Below, in pieces: positions 7,184 through 15,983 of a DNA stretch of 64,000 nt. The notes below the pieces were generated by a model. The model had not been told where the DNA came from and searched no databases. It worked only from the letters and a program-made list of their open reading frames with translations. Made by a program: the position numbers and the translations under genes. Location: the NCBI GenBank assembly GCA_017613735.1, contig JAGADF010000009.1, forward strand, positions 186,001 through 250,000, given 5' to 3'. Numbering within the stretch: position 1 is the stretch's first letter; each line of letters opens with the position of its first letter. This DNA comes from Clostridia bacterium (GTDB taxonomy: Bacteria; Bacillota; Clostridia; Oscillospirales; Acutalibacteraceae).

Positions 7184-9739
7184 ATGAAACTTTTGGTTTT
7201 AGACGGCAACAGCATACTTAACCGTGCTTTTTACGGTATTAAATTACTTACGACAAAGGACGGCAGATTCACAAACGGCATTTACGGTTTTCTCAATATC
7301 TTCCTTCGCCTTAAGGAAGAGGTCTCTCCCGATGCCGTTGCGATAGCGTTTGACCTTAAAGCGCCTACTTTCAGACATAAAATGTATGACGGTTATAAGG
7401 CGCAGAGAAAGGGTATGCCGCCCGAGCTTGCCGAGCAAATGCCCGTACTTAAGGAGCTTCTTGTCGCCCTCGGGTATAAGATTGTTGAAAAAGAAGGCTA
7501 TGAAGCCGACGATATTTTAGGAACTCTTTCCTGCAAATGCGGGGAGGGAAACCACTGTTATATCGCTACCGGCGACAGGGATTCCCTTCAGCTTGTAAAT
7601 GACAGAGTAACCGTTCTTCTTGCCGCTACAAAAATGGGCAGACCTCAGACGACCTTTTATAATAAAGAAAAGGTTAAGGAGGATTATCTCGTCGAGCCCG
7701 AACAGTTAATTGATATCAAGGCTCTTATGGGCGACAGCTCGGACAATATTCCCGGAGTCGCCGGCATAGGACAGAAAACTGCTACGGACTTGATTGTAAA
7801 GTATAAAAACATCGATTATATTTACGAAAACCTTTCCTCGCTCGAAATTAAAGACGGCGTAAGGGCAAAACTTGAAAACGATAAAGATATGGCTTATTTA
7901 AGCCGAAAGCTCGGCACGATTTATCTTGACACGCCGATTGACACGGATATCAATTCTTACATTCCGTCTTCACCCGACAATGCAAAGGCAGTTAAGATTC
8001 TTTCCGACCTTGAAATGTATTCGATGGTTGAAAAGTTTAATCTTAAAACCGACGGCTCCGTTCATACTGCCGTAAAAGACAGCAAATCCGTTAAGGCAGT
8101 TTTTGATGAAAACGAGGATTTTTCTACAAGCGAAAAAGTTTACATCAATTACTCTTTTGATAACGGAAAACTGTCTGTTATCGGCTTTTCCGACGGTAAG
8201 GTGAATCGCGTAAATAATTACAAGGCGCTTTTCGAAAATGAAAAAACCGAAAAATATGTTTTCGACGTTAAACCGCTTTATAATTATCTCTCGGCTGAGG
8301 GGACAAAGCTGAATAACGTAAAAGCCGATTTGATTCTGGCGGCTTATGTTCTTAATCCGTCGTCTGCAAGTTATGAGCTTTCAAGACTTTTTCAGGAGTA
8401 TTCGGTCAATACCGTTGAGGTCGGAAACTGCCCTGAGGAATTGAGCGAAAGGTGTTCAAATGCCGTTGCATTAATGACACTGAGCGAAAAAATGCTTGCC
8501 GAAATATCTTCAAATAATCAGGAGGATTTGTTCTTCAATATTGAAATGCCTCTCGCAAAGGTTCTTTCGTCAATGGAAACTCTCGGCTTTGCCGTCGACA
8601 GAAAAGGCATTGAAGATTTCGGCGAAATGCTTAACGGAAGAATCAGGGAAATTCAGAACCGAATATACGAACAGGCGGGCGAGGAGTTTAATATTAATTC
8701 CCCGAAACAGCTTGGAGTAATTCTTTTTGAAAAGCTTAATATTCCGGCAAAGAAAAAGACAAAAAGCGGTTATTCGACTAATGCGGACGTACTTGAAAGT
8801 CTTGAAAACGATTACCCGATTGTCCGCGATATACTTGAATACAGAACTCTTTCCAAGCTTTCGTCCACTTACTGCGAAGGTCTTCTGAAAGAAATCGAAG
8901 CGGACGGCAGAATCCATTCTGTTTTTAAACAGACTGAGACGAGAACCGGAAGAATATCTTCAACCGAACCTAATCTTCAGAATATTCCCGTCAGGCAGGA
9001 GCTTGGCAGGGAAATGAGAAAATTCTTCAGGGCGGGGGACGGCAAGGTGCTTATTGACGCCGACTATTCCCAGATTGAATTACGCGTTCTTGCCGACGTA
9101 GCCGACGATAAGGTTATGCTTGACGCCTTCAATAATGACGTCGACATTCACTCTATAACCGCTTCCCAGGTCTTTAATATGCCTCTTATGATGGTTACGC
9201 CTACAATGCGTTCAAGGGCGAAGGCGGTTAATTTCGGCATTGTTTACGGTATCGGCGCGTTCTCGCTTGCTAAAGACATTGGTGTTACAAGAGCCGAGGC
9301 GGACAAGTATATCAAGGATTATCTTTATCATTATTCGGGCGTTAATACCTATATGCAGAATGTGGTTAAAGCCGCAAAGGAAAACGGCTACGCCACAACT
9401 TTATTCAATCGCAGACGTTATCTTCCCGAGCTTTCGTCCTCAAACGGGATGCTGCGTGCATTCGGCGAAAGAGTAGCGAGAAATATGCCTATTCAGGGAA
9501 CTGCGGCAGACATTATTAAAATCGCTATGATTAAGACCTTTGACAGACTTGAGAAAGAGAATATGCAGTCAAAACTGATTCTGCAGATTCACGATGAACT
9601 CATTGTCGAAGCGCCTGAAAACGAAGCTGAAAAAGCGGCGGAAATACTTAAGGAAGAAATGGAAAACGCCTGCAAATTAAAGGTAAAACTTATTGCCGAC
9701 GTGGGCACGGGCAAAACCTGGTATGAGGCTAAAAAATGA
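7184..9739 (+). CDS. polA: DNA polymerase I
   Basis: 851 aa, normal for Firmicutes PolA. N-terminal 5'-3' FEN-type nuclease (about 1-290; GDRDSLQL, GDSSDNIPG), a middle 3'-5' exonuclease-like fold, and the family-A polymerase domain (about 450-851). Polymerase motifs: motif A DADYSQIELR near 625, motif B RSRAKAVNFGIVYG near 676, motif C QIHDELIVEAP near 801. The middle domain lacks the DxE exo I pair and the exo III Asp/Tyr, so proofreading is probably lost, as in the Bst and Taq enzymes. SD GGCGG lies before the ATG. It overlaps rimI by 4 bp and starts the polA-rimI-gtrA-tsaD run. Confidence 0.97.
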   Translation: MKLLVLDGNSILNRAFYGIKLLTTKDGRFTNGIYGFLNIFLRLKEEVSPDAVAIAFDLKAPTFRHKMYDGYKAQRKGMPPELAEQMPVLKELLVALGYKIVEKEGYEADDILGTLSCKCGEGNHCYIATGDRDSLQLVNDRVTVLLAATKMGRPQTTFYNKEKVKEDYLVEPEQLIDIKALMGDSSDNIPGVAGIGQKTATDLIVKYKNIDYIYENLSSLEIKDGVRAKLENDKDMAYLSRKLGTIYLDTPIDTDINSYIPSSPDNAKAVKILSDLEMYSMVEKFNLKTDGSVHTAVKDSKSVKAVFDENEDFSTSEKVYINYSFDNGKLSVIGFSDGKVNRVNNYKALFENEKTEKYVFDVKPLYNYLSAEGTKLNNVKADLILAAYVLNPSSASYELSRLFQEYSVNTVEVGNCPEELSERCSNAVALMTLSEKMLAEISSNNQEDLFFNIEMPLAKVLSSMETLGFAVDRKGIEDFGEMLNGRIREIQNRIYEQAGEEFNINSPKQLGVILFEKLNIPAKKKTKSGYSTNADVLESLENDYPIVRDILEYRTLSKLSSTYCEGLLKEIEADGRIHSVFKQTETRTGRISSTEPNLQNIPVRQELGREMRKFFRAGDGKVLIDADYSQIELRVLADVADDKVMLDAFNNDVDIHSITASQVFNMPLMMVTPTMRSRAKAVNFGIVYGIGAFSLAKDIGVTRAEADKYIKDYLYHYSGVNTYMQNVVKAAKENGYATTLFNRRRYLPELSSSNGMLRAFGERVARNMPIQGTAADIIKIAMIKTFDRLEKENMQSKLILQIHDELIVEAPENEAEKAAEILKEEMENACKLKVKLIADVGTGKTWYEAKK

Positions 9740-10179
9740 CTGTTTCCATAATGACAAAAGAAGATGTCGGTTCCGTAGCCGCACTTGAAAAAGAGTGCTT
9801 TGCTTCCCCGTGGACGCAGGAAACTCTTTCAGAAGAAACCGATAACCCTACCGCTGTTTTTCTTGCAGCAAAGCAAGACGGGAAGGTAATCGGCTATATC
9901 GGTTCGAATAATATTCTCGGCGAGGTTTTTATTACAAATATTGCCGTGAAAAACGAATACAGAAGAACGGGCGTTGCGTCTTTGCTTCTTGATACGCTTA
10001 TAAAAAAATGTAAAAGCGAAAAAGCCGTTTACATTACTCTTGAGGTAAGAAAAAGCAATTTTGCGGCGATAAAACTGTATGAAAAATACGGTTTTTCATT
10101 GGTCGGTGAAAGAATGAACTTTTATTCTAACCCTGATGAAAACGCGTTGCTTTACACCTTAACCTTTGATTATGATTAA
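9736..10179 (+). CDS. rimI: Ribosomal protein S18-alanine N-acetyltransferase
   Basis: 147-aa GNAT acetyltransferase that acetylates the N terminus of ribosomal protein S18 (family function). The SPWTQETL segment near 25 is typical of RimI. The acetyl-CoA site is RRTGVASLLL (about 76-85), followed by LEVRKSNFAAIKLYEKYGF, the RimI signature. The start ATG overlaps the polA stop (ATGA). rimI next to tsaD is a common bacterial arrangement; here gtrA sits between them. Confidence 0.92.
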   Translation: MTVSIMTKEDVGSVAALEKECFASPWTQETLSEETDNPTAVFLAAKQDGKVIGYIGSNNILGEVFITNIAVKNEYRRTGVASLLLDTLIKKCKSEKAVYITLEVRKSNFAAIKLYEKYGFSLVGERMNFYSNPDENALLYTLTFDYD

Positions 10180-10651
10180 ATCTTTATATAAAAAATACAA
10201 ACAAATAATTCTTTACGTATTTTTCGGCTTTCTGACAACGATTGTAAATTTCGTTACCTATTTTCTTTGTAAAGCCGTCGGAATACGTTATGAAATCGCT
10301 ACCGTAATCGCCTGGATTTGTTCGGTTTTGTTTGCTTTTGTCACAAATAAGATAATCGTATTTGAAAGCAAAACTTCTAAAAAACAGACGGTTGCAAAAG
10401 AAATTACCCTGTTTTTCGGCGGAAGAGTTTTCTCTCTTTTGCTTGAATTAATGATTATGAAAATCGGAATGGACTTTATTCATGCCGACAGACTTGTCGT
10501 TTTTATGTTTGAAAGGAGTCTGCCGCTCGGCGAGTTCCTTACAAAGCTGGCGGCGGGAATCGTGGTTCTTATTACTAATTTTTTAATAAGTAAATTCATT
10601 ATTTTCAGAAAGAAAAAAGGCGGTGAAACAGATGAAAATATTAGCGATTGA
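10172..10651 (+). CDS. GtrA-family membrane protein
   Basis: 159 aa with four predicted transmembrane helices (about 10-30, 38-58, 75-95, 118-142), the GtrA/DPMS-associated fold (PF04138). GtrA proteins are proposed to flip polyprenyl-linked sugars for cell-surface glycosylation. I chose ATG 10172, which overlaps the rimI stop; a TTG six bases earlier is also in frame. There is no clear SD, so coupling to rimI is likely. It overlaps tsaD by 20 bp. Its substrate cannot be told from the sequence. Confidence 0.85.
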   Translation: MIKSLYKKYKQIILYVFFGFLTTIVNFVTYFLCKAVGIRYEIATVIAWICSVLFAFVTNKIIVFESKTSKKQTVAKEITLFFGGRVFSLLLELMIMKIGMDFIHADRLVVFMFERSLPLGEFLTKLAAGIVVLITNFLISKFIIFRKKKGGETDENISD

Positions 10652-11648
10652 GTCCTCCTGCGACGAAACTGCAGCCGCCGTAGTAGAGGACGGAAGAAAA
10701 ATACTTTCGTCAGTTGTCGCAACGCAGATTGAAAGCCATAAGATATTCGGCGGAGTCGTTCCCGAAATCGCGTCGAGAATGCATATTGAGGCAATAAGCG
10801 CGGTCGTTGACGAAGCTATGAAAAAGGCTTCGCTTTCATTTGACGATTTGGACGCCGTTGCGGTTACATACGCTCCCGGTCTTATAGGCGCTCTTCTTGT
10901 CGGTGTGAATTTTGCAAAAGGGCTTTCGTATTCTACGGGGCTTGAGCTTATTCCTGTCCATCATTTAAGAGGTCATATCGCATCGAATTATCTTACTTTT
11001 CCAGAGCTTGAGCCGCCTTTTATGTGCCTTGTCGTTTCGGGAGGTCACAGCCATATAGTAACGGTTGACGACTACACTTCATTTAAGATTATCGGTAAAA
11101 CGCGTGACGACGCGGCAGGTGAGTGCCTTGACAAAGCCGCAAGGGCGATGGGACTTGCGTATCCCGGCGGCGTAAATCTTGACCGTGAAGCCGTTAACGG
11201 GGACGAAAACGCCTATAAACTGCCTCATCCGAGAGTTGACGGCAGCGAATATGATTTCAGCTTTTCCGGTCTTAAAACAGCCGCGATAAATATCATACAT
11301 AACGCGCAGCAGAAGGGCGAAACGATTAACAGAGCCGACTTGTGCGCTTCATATCTTAAAGCCGTTACGGATTGCCTTTGTGATAATACCGTCAGGGCGA
11401 TGAATGAATACGGATTTAAAAAGCTCGCGCTTGCCGGCGGAGTCAGCGCAAATTCGGTTCTGAGAAGAAAAATGAGTGATTACGCCGAAAAAAACGGCTG
11501 GTCGCTGTATTTGCCTGATTTGTCTCTTTGCGGCGATAACGCGGCGATGATAGGTTCGCAGGCTTATTATGAGTTTTTAAAGGGCAATATCGCGTCCGAA
11601 AATCTTAACGCATATGCGACAATGCCGATTGATAAGCCTATATTCTGA
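10632..11648 (+). CDS. tsaD: tRNA threonylcarbamoyladenosine transferase TsaD
   Basis: 338-aa ASKHA-fold protein that transfers the threonylcarbamoyl group to A37 of ANN-decoding tRNAs with TsaB and TsaE. Signature features: ESSCDETAAAVV N terminus, metal-binding HHLRGH (His-x3-His), GECLDKAARAMGLAYPGG, FSGLKTA, GGVSANSVLR and a C-terminal CGDNAAMIG with the metal Asp. I chose ATG 10632 (SD AAAGGCGG 8 bp before) over a GTG at 10623 that overlaps the SD. tsaB and tsaE are not in this window. Confidence 0.97.
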   Translation: MKILAIESSCDETAAAVVEDGRKILSSVVATQIESHKIFGGVVPEIASRMHIEAISAVVDEAMKKASLSFDDLDAVAVTYAPGLIGALLVGVNFAKGLSYSTGLELIPVHHLRGHIASNYLTFPELEPPFMCLVVSGGHSHIVTVDDYTSFKIIGKTRDDAAGECLDKAARAMGLAYPGGVNLDREAVNGDENAYKLPHPRVDGSEYDFSFSGLKTAAINIIHNAQQKGETINRADLCASYLKAVTDCLCDNTVRAMNEYGFKKLALAGGVSANSVLRRKMSDYAEKNGWSLYLPDLSLCGDNAAMIGSQAYYEFLKGNIASENLNAYATMPIDKPIF

Positions 11649-11676
11649 CTCAGGTATAAAAATGCACAAAAAAACA

Positions 11677-11724
11677 TATAAAATTGTTTATTATTTAACA
11701 AAATAATGATTGAACAATTTTATA
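11677..11724. promoter_or_regulatory. 12-bp perfect inverted repeat over the pckG -35 region
   Basis: TATAAAATTGTT (11677-11688) and AACAATTTTATA (11713-11724) are exact reverse complements. A second 7-bp inverted pair (11690-11696 / 11701-11707) sits between them. The right arm covers most of the -35 hexamer and the start of the spacer of the pckG promoter. This could be an operator, or a weak AT-rich terminator for tsaD. Confidence 0.5.
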
Positions 11725-11738
11725 AAATATAATATAAT
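11710..11738 (+). promoter_or_regulatory. pckG promoter
   Basis: TTGAAC, 17-bp spacer, TATAAT, 48 bp upstream of the pckG start. A near-consensus vegetative promoter. Confidence 0.85.
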
Positions 11739-11786
11739 TATTAACGTAATCAAATGTTTTTGAAATCTAAATAAGGAGTTATAGTT

Positions 11787-13580
11787 ATGGAAAATGCACT
11801 CACAACCAATAAGAGCATTTTGGCTTGGATTGAAAAGCAGGTTGAGCTTGTAAAGCCCGACAAAATTGTCTGGATTGACGGCTCCAGGGAGCAGACCGAA
11901 GCTCTGCGCGCAGAAGGCTGTTCAACCGGTGAAATGATTAAGCTTAATCAGGAGCTTCTTCCCGATTGCTATTATCACAGAACCAATCCCAACGACGTTG
12001 CCCGCGTTGAAGACAGAACTCTTATCTGCTCAAGAAAAGAAGAGGACGCAGGCCCTACAAACCACTGGATGGATCCCGAAAAAGCATATAAAATGCTTTA
12101 TGATATTGCCCGCGATTCATATAAAGGCAGAACAATGTACGTAATTCCCTATTCTATGGGCCCCGTAGGTTCTCCTTTCTCAAAGGCAGGAATCGAGCTT
12201 ACTGACTCAATCTACGTTGTTCTTAATATGCTTATTATGACGCGCGTAGGCAAGTCGGTTATGGACGCTCTTGGCGACAGTGACGACTGGGTTCGCGGAC
12301 TTCACTGCAAATGCAATATCGACGCCGAAAACAGATGGATTTGCCAGTTTCCCGAAGATAACACTATTATCTCCGTTAACTCGGGCTACGGCGGAAACGT
12401 TCTTCTCGGTAAAAAGTGCTTCGCTCTTCGTATAGCTTCCTATCAGGGTAAGAATGAGGGCTGGCAGGCTGAGCATATGCTCATTCTCGGTATTGAGAAT
12501 CCTCAGGGCGAGGTTAAATACATCTGCGCCGCTTTCCCGTCTGCATGCGGAAAGACGAATCTTGCAATGCTTATTCCTCCCGAGGGATACAGAAACAAGG
12601 GCTATAAGGTATGGTGCGTAGGTGACGATATCTCATGGATTCGCAAGGGCGCTGACGGCAGACTTTACGCTATTAACCCCGAAAACGGTTTCTTCGGTGT
12701 TGCTCCCGGAACAAACGATAAATCAAATCCCAACGCTCTTAAGTCGACTATGAAGGGCGCAATCTTTACAAACGTAGCAAGAAATCTTGATACAAATACG
12801 GTTTGGTGGGAAGGTCTTGACAAGAATCCTCCCGTTAATGCTGAGGAGTGGACCGGAATTAAGTGCAACGGCGTTGAATGGAAAGCCGAGGGCAAAAACC
12901 TCGCTAACCCGAACAGCCGCTTTACTGCTCCCGCCGTTAACTGCCCGTGTCTTTCAAGCGAGTTTGAAAATCCGCAGGGCGTTCCGATTTCGGCATTCGT
13001 ATTCGGCGGCAGACGCGCAAAGTTAGCTCCGCTCGTTTATCAGTCAAGGGACTGGAATCACGGCGTATTCGTAGGCGCTACAATGGCTTCCGAGACTACC
13101 GCCGCGGCTGCGGGCGCAGTCGGCGTTGTACGCCGCGACCCGATGGCTATGCTTCCGTTCTGCGGTTATCATATGGCTGATTATTGGCAGCACTGGATTG
13201 ATATCGGTAAGACTCTTGATCCCGCAAAGGCTCCCAAGATTTTCAACGTCAACTGGTTCAGAAAGGATGACGAAGGTAACTTTATGTGGCCCGGATTCGG
13301 CGATAATCTTCGTGTTCTTGAATGGATTATCAAGCGTTGCGAGGGCGAGGTTGACGCTAAGGAAACCGCTATCGGCTATGTTCCTTACGCTAAGGACATT
13401 AACCTTGAAGGCCTTGAAGGCGAGGTAACCGTTGAATCTCTCGAAAGCATTCTTGACGTTGATAAGGCTCTCTGGAAAGATGAGGCGGCTGGCGTTGAAG
13501 AATTCTTCAAGAAGTTCGGCGAAAAGCTTCCCAAGGAGCTTGTTGATTCTCTCAATACTCTTAAGGCGAATCTTGAATAA
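11787..13580 (+). CDS. pckG: Phosphoenolpyruvate carboxykinase (GTP)
   Basis: 597 aa, the GTP-dependent PEPCK class. It interconverts oxaloacetate + GTP with PEP + CO2 + GDP. Visible motifs: the P-loop in FPSACGKTN (about 249-257), GDDISW kinase-2/metal motif, FGVAPGT, the RRDPMAMLPFCGYHMADYW region and the C-terminal FRKDDEGNFMWPGFGDN nucleotide site. In anaerobic Clostridia the enzyme often runs in the CO2-fixing direction toward oxaloacetate and succinate; direction here is inference. SD AAGGAG lies 8 bp before the ATG. Transcribed alone from the consensus promoter at 11710, with a terminator after it. Confidence 0.97.
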   Translation: MENALTTNKSILAWIEKQVELVKPDKIVWIDGSREQTEALRAEGCSTGEMIKLNQELLPDCYYHRTNPNDVARVEDRTLICSRKEEDAGPTNHWMDPEKAYKMLYDIARDSYKGRTMYVIPYSMGPVGSPFSKAGIELTDSIYVVLNMLIMTRVGKSVMDALGDSDDWVRGLHCKCNIDAENRWICQFPEDNTIISVNSGYGGNVLLGKKCFALRIASYQGKNEGWQAEHMLILGIENPQGEVKYICAAFPSACGKTNLAMLIPPEGYRNKGYKVWCVGDDISWIRKGADGRLYAINPENGFFGVAPGTNDKSNPNALKSTMKGAIFTNVARNLDTNTVWWEGLDKNPPVNAEEWTGIKCNGVEWKAEGKNLANPNSRFTAPAVNCPCLSSEFENPQGVPISAFVFGGRRAKLAPLVYQSRDWNHGVFVGATMASETTAAAAGAVGVVRRDPMAMLPFCGYHMADYWQHWIDIGKTLDPAKAPKIFNVNWFRKDDEGNFMWPGFGDNLRVLEWIIKRCEGEVDAKETAIGYVPYAKDINLEGLEGEVTVESLESILDVDKALWKDEAAGVEEFFKKFGEKLPKELVDSLNTLKANLE

Positions 13581-13592
13581 TTAATTAAAATT

Positions 13593-13633
13593 TAAACCCT
13601 TTAACCTTTGGTTGAAGGGTTTACTTTTTTTTA
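13593..13633 (+). terminator. Terminator after pckG
   Basis: Stem AAACCCTTTAACC / GGTTGAAGGGTTT (one wobble pair) with a 3-nt loop, followed by a run of T residues. Confidence 0.85.
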
Positions 13634-13676
13634 TATATATGTTAATATTTATCTATATATATGGTAAAAGGGGGTA

Positions 13677-14720
13677 ATGCGTTTGATAGGCACGAGAATT
13701 GCCATTGACCTTGGTACGACAAAGGTTATCGCTTTTGTCGAGCACAAGGGTATTGTTCTTTCGGAGCCGTCTGCAATTGCGTTTGACAGCGAGACAAGCG
13801 AACCTGTCGCGGTCGGTAAAAAAGCCTATGAAATGCTCGGTAAAACCCCCGATTCGATTTATGTTATTAAACCGCTTGCAAACGGCACTGTTTCTTCTTT
13901 TTCCGCCTGCGAGCAAATGCTGACTTCATTTATTAATAAAATCTGTCAGAATAAAATATTCAAGCCGAATGTTATTGTCTGTATGCCAAGCTCGGTAACG
14001 AATCTCGAAAAGAGAACTATTCTTGACGTTGTTACTGCTTCCGGCGCAGCGTCCGCCTGCCTTTTTGAAGAGCCTCTTGCCGCCGCTGTCGGCGCGGGAC
14101 TTTCAACCGCCGAGGCTATCGGCAGAATGGTTATAGATATCGGCGGAGGTACAACCGATATTGCAGTAATTTCAATGGGAAATATTGCTAAATCAAGCTC
14201 TGTCAAGGGCGCGGGAAACGCGCTTACGGAAGCGATAATCCGCCACCTTAAAAAAGACAGGGACATTGTCGTAGGCTTTCCCACCGCTGAAAAGATTAAA
14301 ACAACTTTAGCCTGCGCTATCGACAGAGAAGCCGAGCTCGCCCTGATTGCAAAGGGCAAAAGTAATCTTGACGGAATGCCGATTACGTTTGAGGTTACGT
14401 CGACTGAGATTAAAGAGGCGATTTTGGAGCAGCTTTACGCTCTTTGTGAAGAGATACACTCAATTCTTGAGGGTACGCCGCCCGAGCTTGTAGGCGATAT
14501 TCAGGAAACCGGCATTACTCTTACCGGCGGCGGAGCTTTGCTTTACGGAATTGATAAATTTTTTGAAGAGGAAATCGGCATCAAAACAGTGGTTGCCGAC
14601 GACCCGGTTAACTGTGTTATTAGAGGAACGGGCGCGGCTCTTGAAAAAATGGAAATACTTCTGAGTAACGGTTATCAGTTTATTTCAAGAGAAGATATTC
14701 TCGGTACGTCAAGGGATTAA
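13677..14720 (+). CDS. mreB: Rod shape-determining protein of the MreB family
   Basis: 347-aa bacterial actin that assembles on the membrane and guides the cell-wall elongation machinery. Actin-fold motifs: phosphate-1 DLGTTKV near residue 11, phosphate-2 DIGGGTTDIAV near 158, adenosine motif TGGGALLYGI near 283. Start is uncertain. ATG 13677 lies only 2 bp after GGGGG, while an in-frame TTG at 13683 has better spacing (8 bp) and would give MIGTRIAIDLG. No mreC/mreD follows; hflX is 3 bp downstream, so this may be an Mbl/MreBH-like paralogue rather than the main mreBCD copy. Confidence 0.92.
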   Translation: MRLIGTRIAIDLGTTKVIAFVEHKGIVLSEPSAIAFDSETSEPVAVGKKAYEMLGKTPDSIYVIKPLANGTVSSFSACEQMLTSFINKICQNKIFKPNVIVCMPSSVTNLEKRTILDVVTASGAASACLFEEPLAAAVGAGLSTAEAIGRMVIDIGGGTTDIAVISMGNIAKSSSVKGAGNALTEAIIRHLKKDRDIVVGFPTAEKIKTTLACAIDREAELALIAKGKSNLDGMPITFEVTSTEIKEAILEQLYALCEEIHSILEGTPPELVGDIQETGITLTGGGALLYGIDKFFEEEIGIKTVVADDPVNCVIRGTGAALEKMEILLSNGYQFISREDILGTSRD

Positions 14721-14723
14721 TCT

Positions 14724-15971
14724 ATGGAACTTCATGAAAACATATTAAAACCTGAAAGAACTTTGCTTGTTTCGGTTGATACGGGCGAGTTTGACGCCGA
14801 GGCTTCGCTTGACGAGCTTGAAGAACTTGCCTATACCGCGGGCGCGGACGTTGTTGCGAAGATTTCTCAGAAAAGGGATACCTCCTCCGACGCCAATTAC
14901 GTGGGAAAGGGCAAGCTTGAAGAAATAAAAGAGCTTTGTGAAAACGAAGAAATCGACCTTGTTATCTGCGACAGTGAACTTACCCCGTCACAGATTAACA
15001 ATCTAGAAAATGCGCTTGACGTCAGAGTCGTCGACAGAACTACGCTTATTCTTGATATTTTTGCTGCGAGAGCGAGAACGAGCGAGGGTAAACTTCAGGT
15101 TCAGCTTGCGCAGCTAAAGTATTCGTTGCCCCGTCTTACGGGCAGGGGGAAACAGCTTTCACGTCTCGGCGCGGGCATCGGCACAAGAGGTCCAGGCGAA
15201 ACGAAGCTTGAGGTTGACAGACGTCATATAAGAGAAAAAATTCATTCCCTTGAGGTTCAGCTTGATGAGCTTGAAAAGAGAAGAAACTCTTTGAGAAAAC
15301 GCCGTAAGAAAGACGGGATTGAAACGGTCGCTCTTGTCGGTTATACGAATGCGGGCAAGTCGACTTTAATGAATTATCTGACTAATGCGGGCGTTCTTGC
15401 CGAAGATAAGCTTTTCGCAACTCTTGACCCGACCGCAAGAAAACTCGTCCTGTATGACGGCAGGGAAGTTATGCTTATTGATACCGTCGGTCTTGTAAGA
15501 CGTCTTCCTCATCATCTTGTCGAAGCGTTTAAATCAACGCTTGAAGAAGCCGCGAATGCGGATTTGATTTTAAATGTCTGTGATGTTTCGAGCGACGAAT
15601 TCGGCGAGCACCTGAACGTCACTATGAATTTGCTTAATTCTCTCGGCTGTGAGAATAAGCCGATAATATCCGTCCTTAATAAATGCGATTTACTTGACGG
15701 ACATACGGAATTGCTTTCTTTTAACAATTCGGTATGTATCAGCGCGAAAACGGGTTCGGGAATTCCCGATTTGCTTTTGCGTATTCAACAGCTTTTACCC
15801 AATAAACGCCGAAAAGTAAGCCTGCTTATTCCGTTTTCGCAGGGCGCGATAGCGGGCAGAATCCGCAAGGACGGAGTCGTACTGAGCGAAGATTATACCG
15901 AAAACGGTATTAAAATAACCGCGATTCTTGATGTCGGTTTCATTGATGAAATAAAAGATTATGTAATATAA
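14724..15971 (+). CDS. hflX: GTPase HflX
   Basis: 415-aa ribosome-associated GTPase that splits or rescues 70S/50S particles under stress. N-terminal HflX domain (about 1-175) with VDRTTLILDIFAARA and GTRGPGETKLEVDRR. A coiled region (about 165-200) precedes the G domain: VGYTNAGKST P-loop near 208, DTVGLVRRLPH G3 near 254, NKCD G4 near 318, SAKTG G5. The gene starts 3 bp after mreB with SD AAGGG inside the mreB end, so it shares that operon; the arabinose genes follow after 12 bp. Confidence 0.96.
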   Translation: MELHENILKPERTLLVSVDTGEFDAEASLDELEELAYTAGADVVAKISQKRDTSSDANYVGKGKLEEIKELCENEEIDLVICDSELTPSQINNLENALDVRVVDRTTLILDIFAARARTSEGKLQVQLAQLKYSLPRLTGRGKQLSRLGAGIGTRGPGETKLEVDRRHIREKIHSLEVQLDELEKRRNSLRKRRKKDGIETVALVGYTNAGKSTLMNYLTNAGVLAEDKLFATLDPTARKLVLYDGREVMLIDTVGLVRRLPHHLVEAFKSTLEEAANADLILNVCDVSSDEFGEHLNVTMNLLNSLGCENKPIISVLNKCDLLDGHTELLSFNNSVCISAKTGSGIPDLLLRIQQLLPNKRRKVSLLIPFSQGAIAGRIRKDGVVLSEDYTENGIKITAILDVGFIDEIKDYVI

Positions 15972-15983
15972 CGGGGTGAAATT

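Noticed and set aside
11649-11786. Possible riboswitch or leader upstream of pckG.
   Set aside because: Only 48 bp separate promoter and start codon, and the only structure is the AT-rich inverted repeat over the promoter.
13946-14359. 137-codon minus-strand open frame inside mreB.
   Set aside because: Antisense shadow caused by codon bias of the real gene; no SD.
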